NCBI RefSeq assembly: GCF_014194975.1
Contig: NZ_JACIAY010000002.1
Location: forward strand, 62,001 to 126,000
Direction: 5' to 3'
DNA length: 64,000 nucleotides
DNA from: Sphingomonas sp. BK580
GTDB taxonomy: Bacteria > Pseudomonadota > Alphaproteobacteria > Sphingomonadales > Sphingomonadaceae
Part shown: positions 49,890-58,193 of the stretch, piece after piece
Numbering within the stretch: position 1 is the stretch's first letter
How the letters are laid out: every line of letters begins with the position of its first letter
Notes under the pieces: generated by a model
Seen by the model: the letters and a program-made list of their open reading frames with translations, nothing else
Told to the model about the DNA's origin: nothing
Databases searched by the model: none
Program-made: the position numbers and the translations under genes

Positions 49890-50506
49890 GGCGCGCCACG
49901 GCGCTCGCGCTCGCCGCCGCGCTCGTCGGTTGCGGCAACAGCGCGGCGCCGCGACTGGCCCCGCCCGCCGCCGGCAGCGACTGGCGCCGGATCGCCACCC
50001 CGACCGACCGCGAGCGGCTGCGCTCCTGGCGGCAGACCTGGCAGCGCGCGCTCGCCGCGGCGCGTCGTGCCGCGCCCGACGCGATCGCGGCGCAGGGTGC
50101 GCTGTTCGACTATGATCGCGCGCTCGACCAGCCGATCCCCCCGGCGGGCCGTTACGCGTGCCGCGTGTACAAGCTCGGCGCGCGGCAGCCAGGACAGCTC
50201 GACTATGTCGACTATCCTCCCTTCGTCTGCCGCGTCGCGGTCGACGACGGCGCGCTCCGGCTGGAGAAGCTGACGGGCTCGCAGCGACCGACCGGGGTGA
50301 TCTTCGCCGACAACGGGCTGCGCGCCGTGTTCCTGGGCGTGATGATCCTCGGCGACGAGGCGCGACCCTACCCTTACGGTCGTGAGCCGGCGCGCGACCT
50401 GGCGGGCTGGGTCGAGCGGATCGGCCCCGCGCGCTGGCGCGTGACGCTGCCACAGCCGGCCTTCGAGTCGCTGCTCGACGTGGTGGAGCTGGTGCCCGCG
50501 GGATAG
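49886..50506 (+). CDS. DUF4893-like lipoprotein
   Basis: A 206-residue exported lipoprotein. The signal peptide ends in a lipobox (ALVGCGNSA) and is followed by the DUF4893 pattern: DRERLRSWRQTWQRALAAAR, PAGRYACRVYKLG, GQRPTGVIFADN-like TGVIFADNGLRAVFLG, WVERIGPARWRVTLPQPAFESLLDVVELVP. The family is found mainly in sphingomonads and has no known function. The GTG start overlaps the stop of the dehydrogenase gene, so they are translationally coupled. Confidence 0.8.
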   Translation: MRRATALALAAALVGCGNSAAPRLAPPAAGSDWRRIATPTDRERLRSWRQTWQRALAAARRAAPDAIAAQGALFDYDRALDQPIPPAGRYACRVYKLGARQPGQLDYVDYPPFVCRVAVDDGALRLEKLTGSQRPTGVIFADNGLRAVFLGVMILGDEARPYPYGREPARDLAGWVERIGPARWRVTLPQPAFESLLDVVELVPAG

Positions 50507-50679
50507 GGCAGACAAGCATGACGCGGCCGATCCTAGACCGCTACCCCGGGCGTGACCCGGGCCCGATGCCACCGCGTACACCACGGCTCGGGCGCGCGCG
50601 GCGGCCTGAACGCGGGGGCGAGCGCATCAGGACGGAATAGGGCCGCATACTCGGTTACGCGACCGCGTGAGCAGCGCCG

Positions 50680-51321
50680 CTACTCCTTCGGCGCGTCCGC
50701 CTTCTCCCCCGGCAGCGTCCCCGGCGTCGACACCGGCGCTTCCACCGGCACCACGCCGTCGAGCGGCGGGTGCTCCGCGAGATAGGTCCTGCCGTCCTGC
50801 TCGATCACGCGCACCTGCGCGGCGTTCGCCGTCGCCACGGCCCGAAGGAAGCTCGTCGGCTTCTTCATCAGCTTGGGGAAGTCCACCGTGACCAGACCGG
50901 CGCGCCGGGCGGCCTCGCGCACGAAGGTGACGCAGTTGCGCTTGCCGAGATTGTAGGTCGAATCGCCGGTCGTCGCGTCCCACGCGCGCACCAGCGCCAG
51001 CACCGCGGCATATTGCGGGTCGCTCAGGGTCACCGCGAAGCGCACCCTGCTCCCCTGCATGTAGCCGAGCTTCGGCCGCTCGATCCGTCCGGCGACGTTG
51101 CCGAACAGGATCGCGGGCGTGATCGATCGCGCGGTGAAGCCGTAGCTCGCGTCGACCGGCGCGCCCCCGGCGTCGAGCGTGCCGCGCAGCTGGAAGAAGG
51201 CGTGCGGGAAGTAGTTGCCGAAGTCGCGGCTCCAGAAGGTCATCGTCACCGCCGCCTGGGCCGGCGAGGCGGCGAGCGCGAGCAGCAGCGCGGTCAACGC
51301 GGTCAGGCGGCGGGCGATCAC
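50680..51321 (-). CDS. Exported protein with a papain-like NC motif
   Basis: A 213-residue protein with a signal peptide (LTALTALLLALAASPAQA). The mature part opens with TMTFWSRDFGNYFPHAFFQLRGTLD and has, at about residue 130-150, YNLGKRNCVTFVREAARRAGL. The Asn-Cys pair in that context resembles the nucleophile helix of permuted papain/NlpC-like folds, with the His candidate FPHAFFQL ahead of it as the permuted order would require. This is suggestive only. The GTG start overlaps the cation diffusion facilitator stop by four bases, so both are one operon. A Pro-rich tail ends it. Confidence 0.68.
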   Translation of the reverse strand: MIARRLTALTALLLALAASPAQAAVTMTFWSRDFGNYFPHAFFQLRGTLDAGGAPVDASYGFTARSITPAILFGNVAGRIERPKLGYMQGSRVRFAVTLSDPQYAAVLALVRAWDATTGDSTYNLGKRNCVTFVREAARRAGLVTVDFPKLMKKPTSFLRAVATANAAQVRVIEQDGRTYLAEHPPLDGVVPVEAPVSTPGTLPGEKADAPKE

Positions 51322-52271
51322 GCGCGCGCCTCGGCGGGCAGGGCGGCGGCATCCTCGCGTCGCTCCGGTCGAATGTAGATCGAGGAGAGCCGCGGTTCCG
51401 CCGCGCGCAGCTGATCCTCTATCGCCTCGATCATCCGCTCGCCCTCGCCCATCGTGAGCGAGTCGTCGAAGTCGGCGCTGATCGCGACGAAGATGCTGTC
51501 GGGCGCGGTGTGGATCGTGCGGACATGATTGACGGCGGTGACGCCGCGCTGGCGTTCCACCACCGCGCGCACCGCCGCTACCACCGCGGGGTCGGCGCGC
51601 TCGCCGATCAGCAGGCCCTTGCTCTCGCGCGCGAGCAGTATCGCCACCAGCGCCAGGATGCCGCCGATCGCGATCGAGGCGAGTCCGTCGATGCGCGGGT
51701 CGGCGTAGGCATGGCTCGCCCACACGCCCGCCGCGGCGATGACGAGTCCGGCCAGCGCGGCCGAGTCTTCGAAGAGCACCATGAAGCCGGGCGGATCCTT
51801 CGACTCGCGGATCGCGCGCCACCAGCCGGTCTCACCCTTGGCGGCGGCGAACTCGCGCATGGCGATGAACCACGAGGTGCCCTCCAGCGCGAAGGCGATC
51901 GCCAGCACGATATAGTTGAGCAACGGATCGGTGAGGGGCTCGGGCTCGCGCCAGTGTTTCCAGCCCTCGTAGATCGACACGCCCGCGCCCACCGCGAAGA
52001 TCAGGATCGCCACCACGAACGACCAGAAATACAGTTCGCGCCCGTAGCCGAACGGGTGCGCCGCGTTTGGGGCGCGGCGGGCCTTGCGCTGGCCGTAGAG
52101 CAGCAGGATCTGGTTGCCGCTGTCGACCAGCGAGTGAACACCCTCGGTCAGCATCGACGACGAGCCGGAGAGGGCGGCCGCGACGAATTTGGCGACCGCT
52201 ATGCCGACGTTGGCCGCGAGCGCGCCGTAGAGGACGATATTCTCGCGCACCCGCGCGGCGAGCGTGGCCAT
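51318..52271 (-). CDS. Cation diffusion facilitator family transporter
   Basis: A 317-residue metal exporter of the CDF family. It has the N-terminal block ANVGIAVAKFVAAALSGSSSMLTEGVHSLVDSGNQILLLYG with the metal-site His and Asp (EGVHSLVDSGNQ), six membrane segments in all, and a C-terminal cytosolic domain at about 205-300 (VNHVRTIHTAPDSIFVAISADFDDSLT). The pattern is closest to the SLC30A9/TM_0876-like branch. Metal specificity (zinc, manganese or iron) cannot be read here. It is the first gene of a pair with the papain-motif protein. Confidence 0.9.
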   Translation of the reverse strand: MATLAARVRENIVLYGALAANVGIAVAKFVAAALSGSSSMLTEGVHSLVDSGNQILLLYGQRKARRAPNAAHPFGYGRELYFWSFVVAILIFAVGAGVSIYEGWKHWREPEPLTDPLLNYIVLAIAFALEGTSWFIAMREFAAAKGETGWWRAIRESKDPPGFMVLFEDSAALAGLVIAAAGVWASHAYADPRIDGLASIAIGGILALVAILLARESKGLLIGERADPAVVAAVRAVVERQRGVTAVNHVRTIHTAPDSIFVAISADFDDSLTMGEGERMIEAIEDQLRAAEPRLSSIYIRPERREDAAALPAEARA

Positions 52272-52449
52272 GCCGTCTCCTTGAATCCCGCGCGGGACGC
52301 GTCGGTGATGCCGCCAACGCGCGAGCGCGACAAGGTGCCGCGTCGCCGCGACGTACGGCGCGATCGTTGCCGTTTCGGAGGCGATGTAAGCGCGCCCTTC
52401 ATCACTCCCGCGCTACATTCGCGCCTCCGCGGCAGGGCAGCAGGATCTC

Positions 52450-52965
52450 ATGGGAATCACCGTCTACGAGCCGGCGTCAGTGCCGCCCGACGAGCCGGCG
52501 CGTGAGCGCCTTGTCGAGGGATCGGGCGCGCTCGGCGTCCGCGACGACGGCGCGCTCCAGTCGCTGGTCGAGGACGTCCGCGAGACGCTGCAGACCCAGG
52601 CCGCGGCGGTGTCGATCGTCTACAAGGACTGGCACTACATCATCGCCGGGGCGGGTTACGCCCCCGGTGCCTACAGCCGTCGCACGTCGCTGTGCGGTCA
52701 CGCCATCCTGTCGCCGGGCGAGGTGTTCCACGTCGCCGACATCGCCGCGGACCAGCGCTTCGCCAGCAACCCTGCGCTGACCGAGCGCGACTCGCTGCGC
52801 TTCTACGCCGCGGCACCGCTGCTCGCCGGTGCCGGCCTGCCGCTCGGCACCCTGTGCGTCTTCGACCGGGAGCCGCGCGCGCGCTTCTCCACCAGCGACC
52901 GCGGCTATCTGCGCCGCCAGGCCGGCATGGTGGTGGCGCGGCTGGAACGGCTTCAGGCGCGTTGA
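52450..52965 (+). CDS. Stand-alone GAF domain protein
   Basis: A 171-residue cytosolic protein consisting of one GAF domain at about 30-165. The typical blocks are AAAVSIVYKDWHYIIAGAG, RRTSLCGHAILSPGEVFHVADIAADQRFASNP and FYAAAPLLAGAGLPLGTLCVFDREPR. The Cys in SLCGHAI is a position often conserved in this type of GAF domain. No output domain is attached, so it probably signals through a partner or simply binds a small molecule. Ligand unknown. It is followed closely by the convergent chorismate mutase gene. Confidence 0.85.
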   Translation: MGITVYEPASVPPDEPARERLVEGSGALGVRDDGALQSLVEDVRETLQTQAAAVSIVYKDWHYIIAGAGYAPGAYSRRTSLCGHAILSPGEVFHVADIAADQRFASNPALTERDSLRFYAAAPLLAGAGLPLGTLCVFDREPRARFSTSDRGYLRRQAGMVVARLERLQAR

Positions 52966-52971
52966 GGCGGC

Positions 52972-53253
52972 TCAGCCCTGCTGCGCGGCGCGGTGGTGGC
53001 GGATCACCTCGTCGATGATGAAGCGCAGGAACTTCTCGGAGAATTCGGGGTCGAGCTCGGCCTCCTCGCTGAGCCGGCGCAGCCGCGCGATCTGCGCCTC
53101 CTCGCGCCCCGGATCAGCCGCGGGCAGGCCCGTCGTCGCCTTGTGCGCGCCGACCGCCTGGGTGATCTTGAAGCGCTCGGCGAGCAGGCAGACCAAGGCG
53201 GCATCGATGTTGTCGATGCTCTTGCGGTAGCGTCTCAGGACGTCGTCGGTCAT
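52972..53253 (-). CDS. Chorismate mutase, AroQ type
   Basis: A 93-residue single-domain helical enzyme turning chorismate into prephenate, the branch point to Phe and Tyr. The chain RRYRKSIDNIDAALVCLLAERFKITQAVGAHKATTGLPAADPGREEAQIARL carries the Arg, Lys and Glu positions that line the AroQ active site. It is the small monofunctional form, without a fused dehydratase or dehydrogenase. The ATG at 53251-53253 is the natural start; the longer frame lies over the divergent prenyl synthase promoter. Confidence 0.9.
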   Translation of the reverse strand: MTDDVLRRYRKSIDNIDAALVCLLAERFKITQAVGAHKATTGLPAADPGREEAQIARLRRLSEEAELDPEFSEKFLRFIIDEVIRHHRAAQQG

Positions 53254-53354
53254 CGCTGGCTCCCTCGCGTGCGCGGTCTCCATGCTGATCGAGATGACGA
53301 ACAGCAAGCCCGCGCTTGCGTTGCGCGCGTGCGAGCCCCTAAGGGCGAGCGTAG

Positions 53355-54365
53355 ATGAGCGCCACTCTCCACCGTCTCGCCGGCACGTCGCCGTCGCTCG
53401 ATCCGATGATCGATCTGGTCGCCGAGGACATGGCGGCGGTCAACCGCGTGATCGTCGACCGCATGCGATCGGAGATCCCGCTCATCCCCGAGCTGGCCGG
53501 GCATCTGATCGCGGGCGGCGGCAAGCGCCTGCGCCCGATGCTGACGCTCGCGGGGGCTCGGCTGCTGGGCTATGGCGGGACGCGCCACCACCTGCTCGCC
53601 GCCGCGGTGGAGTTCATCCATACCGCGACCTTGCTCCACGACGACGTGGTCGACGGGTCCGATCTGCGCCGTGGCAAGCGCACCGCCAACATCATCTGGG
53701 GCAATCCCGCCAGCGTGCTGGTCGGCGATTTCCTGTTCTCGCGCTCGTTCGAGCTGATGGTCGAGGGCGGCAGCCTGCGCGCGCTCGAGATCCTGTCGAA
53801 CGCCAGCGCGGTGATCGCGGAGGGCGAGGTCAACCAGCTCACCGCGGTGCGGCGGATCGATCTGGGCGAGGAGCGTTACCTCGACATCATCGGAGCCAAG
53901 ACGGCGGCGCTGTTCGCCGCCGCCTGCCGCATCGCCGCGGTGGTCGCCGACCGCGGCGAGACGGAGGAACTGGCGCTCGACTCCTATGGCCGCAACCTCG
54001 GCATTGCTTTCCAGCTGGTCGACGACGCCATCGATTACACCAGCGACTCAGGCACGATGGGCAAAGACGCGGGCGACGACTTCCGCGAGGGCAAGATGAC
54101 GCTGCCGGTGATCCTGGCCTACGCCCGCGGCGGCGAGGACGAGCGTGCCTTCTGGCGCGACGCGGTCTCGGGGCGGCGCGCCGGGGACGAGGAGTTCGCC
54201 CAGGCGGTCGCGCTGGTGCGCCAGACCCGCGCCGTGGACGACACCTTCGCGCGCGCGCGCCACTATGGCCAGCTCGCGATCGACTCGCTCGCGCTCTTCC
54301 CCGCGAGCGCGGCCAAGGATTCGATGATCGAGGCGGTCGAGTTCGCGGTCGCGCGCGCCTATTGA
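53355..54365 (+). CDS. Long-chain polyprenyl diphosphate synthase
   Basis: Makes the isoprenoid side chain of ubiquinone from isopentenyl diphosphate. The 336-residue protein has AGGGKRLRPMLTLAGARLLG, the first aspartate-rich motif in TATLLHDDVVDGSDLRRGK and the second in GIAFQLVDDAIDYTSDSGTMGKDAGDDFREGKMTLP. Small residues before the first motif fit long products (C40-C50); sphingomonads use Q-10, so a decaprenyl product is likely, but chain length is inferred. It is divergent from chorismate mutase, which supplies a different branch of aromatic metabolism. Confidence 0.92.
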   Translation: MSATLHRLAGTSPSLDPMIDLVAEDMAAVNRVIVDRMRSEIPLIPELAGHLIAGGGKRLRPMLTLAGARLLGYGGTRHHLLAAAVEFIHTATLLHDDVVDGSDLRRGKRTANIIWGNPASVLVGDFLFSRSFELMVEGGSLRALEILSNASAVIAEGEVNQLTAVRRIDLGEERYLDIIGAKTAALFAAACRIAAVVADRGETEELALDSYGRNLGIAFQLVDDAIDYTSDSGTMGKDAGDDFREGKMTLPVILAYARGGEDERAFWRDAVSGRRAGDEEFAQAVALVRQTRAVDDTFARARHYGQLAIDSLALFPASAAKDSMIEAVEFAVARAY

Positions 54366-54780
54366 GCTGCGGCGAAGATCTGGGCGGCGTGATGCGCGCC
54401 AGGATAGACGCCACAGACATCGTCCGCTCCCGCTGGTGATCGTCGTGAGCCGGCGCGTCCTCTGACGGCGGTCCGGTGAAAGCCGGCACCGATCAGGTGC
54501 GAAACGTCTCATGCTTCGTGCGGCACTGTCCTCCTGCTCGCGCAGGCGCACCGGAGAGGCCGAGAATCTGCGAAACCTACGTTACTGACCGGGCACCCCA
54601 TCGCCCGATCATGCGTACTCGCGTGACCTCTCTCGTCGTCGCGGCGAGGCGAACCAGCCGCAGGGTGGTGGATGGGCACGGACGCCCTCGTGGCGTCGAC
54701 CCCGGGAAGCCGGACGCTCCTCCATCGTCCAGCGGCCGTCAGCCGCCGAAGGCAGGGGAGCGGATCGGGAGGAACGGGAC
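54366..54780. other. 415-base gene-free stretch
   Basis: I see no persuasive coding frame, tRNA or large repeat between the polyprenyl synthase gene and the DUF4383 gene. It must hold the promoter of the following operon; the ribosome binding site GGGAGGAA (54769-54776) at its end is clear, a sigma-factor match is not. Confidence 0.5.
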
Positions 54781-55197
54781 ATGACGCTACGCGGGTTCGC
54801 CACACTCTACGGGGCCGTCTTCCTCCTCGCCGGGATCGCCGGCTTCATCCCCGGCCTCTCGCCCGAGCACACGCATCCTGGCGTCGCGGTCGCGGGCGCG
54901 TCGCGGCTGGCCCTGGGCCTCTTTCCCGTCAACGTGCTCCACAATCTCGTCCACCTGCTGTTCGGCCTGTGGGGCCTGGCGGCGGCGCGCGGCGAGGCGG
55001 CGGCGCGGCTCTACGCCAGAGCAGTGGCGGTCATCTACGCCGTACTGACGATCGCCGGGCTGGTGCCGGGCGCCGATACCTTGTTCGGGCTGGTCCCGCT
55101 CTACGGCAACGACATCTGGCTTCACGCGCTGCTCGCCGCCATCGCCGGTTACGCCGGCTTCGTGGCGCGGCCGTCCGTCCGGCCCGCGGCGCAGTGA
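54781..55197 (+). CDS. DUF4383 membrane protein
   Basis: A 138-residue integral membrane protein with four hydrophobic segments, beginning LYGAVFLLAGIAGFIPGL. The marks NVLHNLVHLLFGLWGLAAAR and LVPGADTLFGLVPLYGNDIWLHALLAAIAGYAGF are those of DUF4383, in which the HNxxH motif is conserved. Function unknown. It is the first gene of the 54.8-60.3 kb operon and its stop overlaps a GTG of the next frame; whether it belongs functionally or only by position is not clear. Confidence 0.85.
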   Translation: MTLRGFATLYGAVFLLAGIAGFIPGLSPEHTHPGVAVAGASRLALGLFPVNVLHNLVHLLFGLWGLAAARGEAAARLYARAVAVIYAVLTIAGLVPGADTLFGLVPLYGNDIWLHALLAAIAGYAGFVARPSVRPAAQ

Positions 55198-55226
55198 CGA
55201 TCACGCGAGCAGGAGCCTACCGCACC

Positions 55227-57476
55227 ATGTCCGCCGCCACGCTTCAGGACGTGCTTGCCCTTCCTGCGGACGTGCCCGGCGTCAGCGCCTATGTGCTCGG
55301 TCTGCGGGCCGAGCTCCGCGGCGGCGCGATGCGACGGCTCGCGAGCGAGGCACTCGGCGACCTGTCGATCGAGCTGCTGCAGGGCGCCGACTCGATCTGG
55401 CTGGTGGTGCGGCGCGATGGCGGGCGGGGCGGTGTCGCCCTGCGTGCCGCCTATACGCCCGACGGCGGTTTCGACGCGCGGCTGATCACCCCCATGCCCG
55501 GCGAAGTGCTGCGACTCGAGGCGGACAGTGTCATCGGTCGCCACGTCGTGGCGGTGCGCGTCACCCAGGCCGACCTTCACCGCCTGCAGCTACAGGCCTG
55601 GCTCACCCCGCGCGCACCGCTGCTGGTACCCTTTCACCCGCGCGACCTCTACGTGCTCGATGGCCGCGACGACCCGCTCGGCGCCGAGGGCCGGGTCGAG
55701 GCGGCGCAGCGCGGCGTCAACGGCGGCCTGCTCTACCTGCGCTTCGATGCGCCCAGCTTCGGCAGCCTGCTGTACCTGCAGAACCTGACCGAGCTGAACG
55801 ACTATTTCGCCGCCACACAGACCGTACCGGACGCCGCGGTCGGCGGCGAGTGGCCCGAGCTCGGCTATTTGCCGCCCACCCCGCCGCAGAGCGGTACGCC
55901 GCCGACTCATCCGCTGCCCGCGGGCGAGGAGGTCCGGCTGTCCGACGCGATCCTGGTCTTCCGCGACCACGCTTACGACGACGAGCTGGAGATGGCGCGC
56001 CAGTTTCTGCAGATGCTCGGCACCGCGTACCAGGCGCTGCCGCTGCCGCGCACCGACTATCGCGACTGGCTCTGGCGCGCCGAGCGGACGCTGCGCGACC
56101 TCGAGACCGCGCCGCAGGCCACCGTGCGCCACTATGGCCACCGCTACGTCATGCCCTATCCCGGCGGTGAATATCCCGATGTGATGGTGCAGCTTTCGGT
56201 GCTCGCGGCGGTGCACGATCATGGCCGCTGGGCGGGTGCGCCGCTGCCGCTCGAGGACGAGCTGCGCCGCGGCCTGCCGCGCTTCTACGACGCCGAGCTG
56301 GGCACGATCCGCCGCTACCTGCCCAACGTCGGCGACGACAAGGACGCCGACGCGGTCGACAGTTGGTACCTCTATCACCCGATGCTCAACCTCGCGCGGT
56401 TGGCGCTCGACGGCGACGCGCTGGCACGGGACCTGCTGCTCAAGTCGGTCGACTATGGCATCCGCGCCGCGCACCATTTCCGCTACGTCTGGCCGATCAT
56501 GTACGACGTGCGCGACTTCAGTGTGAAGACGCGCGCGCGCAACGACGACCGCTTCGGTCAGACCGACGTCGGCGGGCTCTACGCCTATGTCATGCTGCAA
56601 TGCTACGCGCTGACCGGCGAGCAGCGCTTCCTCGACGAGGCGCGCGCCGCGATCGACGCCGCGGTCGGCATGCGCTTCAACCTCGAGTATCAGGCCAATC
56701 TCACCGCCTGGGGCGCGGCCGCGTGCATGCGGCTGTGGCGCATCACCGACGACGGCCGCTATCTCGCGCAGAGCTACGTCTATCTCGCCAGCTTCTTCCA
56801 CAATTGCGAGTTGTGGGAGTCGGACGTCGGGCACGCGCGCCACTATCGCACCTTCCTCGGGGCGACCTGTCTCCACGACGCGCCTTATATGGCGATCTAC
56901 GAGTGTTTCGACAGCTTCGTCGCCTTCGAGGCGTATCTCGCCGACAGCGGACCCGATCTGGAGCCGGCGGCGCGTATGCTGATCAGCGAATATTGCAAAT
57001 ACGCGCTCGATCGCGCCTGGTTCTATTATCCGGACGTGCTGCCCGCCGAGGTGATCGCCGGGCCACCACACCAGAGCGGCGTCATCGTGCCGAAGCTCTC
57101 CTTCCCTTTGGAGGACCTCTACGGCGACGGCCAGCCCGCGGGGCAGGTGGGGCAGGAGATCTACGGCTGCGGCGCCGCGATGGTGTTCGCGTCGCGCTCG
57201 CAGCACGTCGTCGAGGGCGCGCCGTTCCGACTCTTCTGCAACCTGTTCGTCCGCGCGATCGAGCGCACCGGCGATCGCGCGCTGACGTTGCAGCTCGACG
57301 GCGGCGAGACCTGCCACGCCGATCTCGCGTTGGTACGGGTCAAGCGCCGCACCCTGCCCAAAGCCGTGCTGACCACCGCGGGGGGCGACCAGCTCCGCCC
57401 GGTCGCCACCTCGAAGGACCGGGTCGACTATCGCGTACCCGCGAGCGGCCGACTGATCCTCACCTGGAGCGAATAG
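55227..57476 (+). CDS. Large unrecognised protein, possible alpha/alpha-toroid carbohydrate enzyme
   Basis: A 749-residue cytosolic protein without signal peptide. The first 200 residues look like a beta-sandwich. From about 240 to 660 the sequence is a series of helical pairs rich in Trp, Tyr and His: DYRDWLWRAERTLRDLE, VDSWYLYHPMLNLARLAL, YGIRAAHHFRYVWPIMYDV, GGLYAYVMLQCYALTGEQRFLDEARAAID and ITDDGRYLAQSYVYLASFFHN. That periodicity resembles six-hairpin glycosidases and epimerases. Asp-Asp and Glu residues that could be catalytic are present (YDDELEMAR, GDDKDADAVDSW), but I cannot place the active site. It is followed by sugar-type dehydrogenase and lactonase genes. The start ATG has AGGAG eleven bases upstream; a GTG at 55194 is possible. 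Confidence 0.72.
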   Translation: MSAATLQDVLALPADVPGVSAYVLGLRAELRGGAMRRLASEALGDLSIELLQGADSIWLVVRRDGGRGGVALRAAYTPDGGFDARLITPMPGEVLRLEADSVIGRHVVAVRVTQADLHRLQLQAWLTPRAPLLVPFHPRDLYVLDGRDDPLGAEGRVEAAQRGVNGGLLYLRFDAPSFGSLLYLQNLTELNDYFAATQTVPDAAVGGEWPELGYLPPTPPQSGTPPTHPLPAGEEVRLSDAILVFRDHAYDDELEMARQFLQMLGTAYQALPLPRTDYRDWLWRAERTLRDLETAPQATVRHYGHRYVMPYPGGEYPDVMVQLSVLAAVHDHGRWAGAPLPLEDELRRGLPRFYDAELGTIRRYLPNVGDDKDADAVDSWYLYHPMLNLARLALDGDALARDLLLKSVDYGIRAAHHFRYVWPIMYDVRDFSVKTRARNDDRFGQTDVGGLYAYVMLQCYALTGEQRFLDEARAAIDAAVGMRFNLEYQANLTAWGAAACMRLWRITDDGRYLAQSYVYLASFFHNCELWESDVGHARHYRTFLGATCLHDAPYMAIYECFDSFVAFEAYLADSGPDLEPAARMLISEYCKYALDRAWFYYPDVLPAEVIAGPPHQSGVIVPKLSFPLEDLYGDGQPAGQVGQEIYGCGAAMVFASRSQHVVEGAPFRLFCNLFVRAIERTGDRALTLQLDGGETCHADLALVRVKRRTLPKAVLTTAGGDQLRPVATSKDRVDYRVPASGRLILTWSE

Positions 57477-57477
57477 C

Positions 57478-58193
57478 ATGAGGGACAAGCGGATCGTCGT
57501 CACCGGCGGCACCACCGGGATCGGCCGGGCGACGGTGCGGCTGCTGGCGCAGCAGGGTGCGCACGTCGTCACCGTCGGCCGCGACGCCGACGCGCTCGCC
57601 GCGGCGCTCGAGTCGATGCGCGATCTGCCCGGCCGCGTCCACGGCATCACCGCCGACCTCGGCACGCGCGCGGGAGTAGAGGCGCTGTTCGCCGCGGCGG
57701 ACGAGCGGCTCGGCGGGCTCGACGCGCTGGTGTCCAACGCCGCGCTCGGCGCCGACCCGATCGACGCGATGGAGGAGGGGCTTGGCGATACGTCGTCGCC
57801 GTCAACCTGGTCGGCGCCATGTCGGCGACCCGGGCGGCGCTGGCGCGGCTCGGCCGGGGCGGGCAAGTGGTGATCGTCGGCTCGATCAGCGCCGCGATCC
57901 ATGCGCCCGGCGAGAGCGTCTATTCCGCCACCAAAGCCGGGCTCAGCGCCTTCGCCGAGACGCTACGCAAGGAGGTCGAAGAGCGCGGGCTGCGCGTCAG
58001 CCTGATCGAGCCGGGCACGGTCGGCACCGACATGCAGGAGAGCACGGCGGAGGAGCAGCGCGCGAAAGTCGCCCGCCACGAGATGCTGCTGGCGGAGGAC
58101 ATCGCCGAGACGATCGGCTTCGTGCTCTCGCGCCCGCCGCGGGTCGACGTGGTGACGCTGCGGGTCGAGCCGCGCGTGCAGGAACTGCCGTGA
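57478..58193 (+). pseudogene. Short-chain dehydrogenase with a frameshift
   Basis: Two overlapping frames together make one SDR. The first (from ATG at 57478) carries the cofactor motif TGGTTGIGRAT, DLGTRAG and SNAALG, then runs into nonsense sequence after MEEG. The second frame, one base off, reads AWRYVVAVNLVGAMSATRAAL and continues with SISAAI, the catalytic YSATKAG and IEPGTVGTDM to the stop at 58193. Inserting one G into the GGGG run at 57777-57780 would restore a normal 238-residue protein. This is either a real one-base deletion or a sequencing error at a homopolymer. The neighbouring genes are intact and overlap normally. Confidence 0.82.

Noticed and set aside
53307..53333. CGAAC-N16-CGTT upstream of the polyprenyl synthase gene as a stress promoter
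   Set aside because: The -35 element has one mismatch and the spacing is 16; a housekeeping ubiquinone gene is not an expected target, so the match is likely chance.
53282..54439. Alternative frame of 385 codons over the polyprenyl synthase gene
   Set aside because: Arg/Gly-rich off-frame reading without motifs, while the 53355 frame carries both aspartate-rich motifs.
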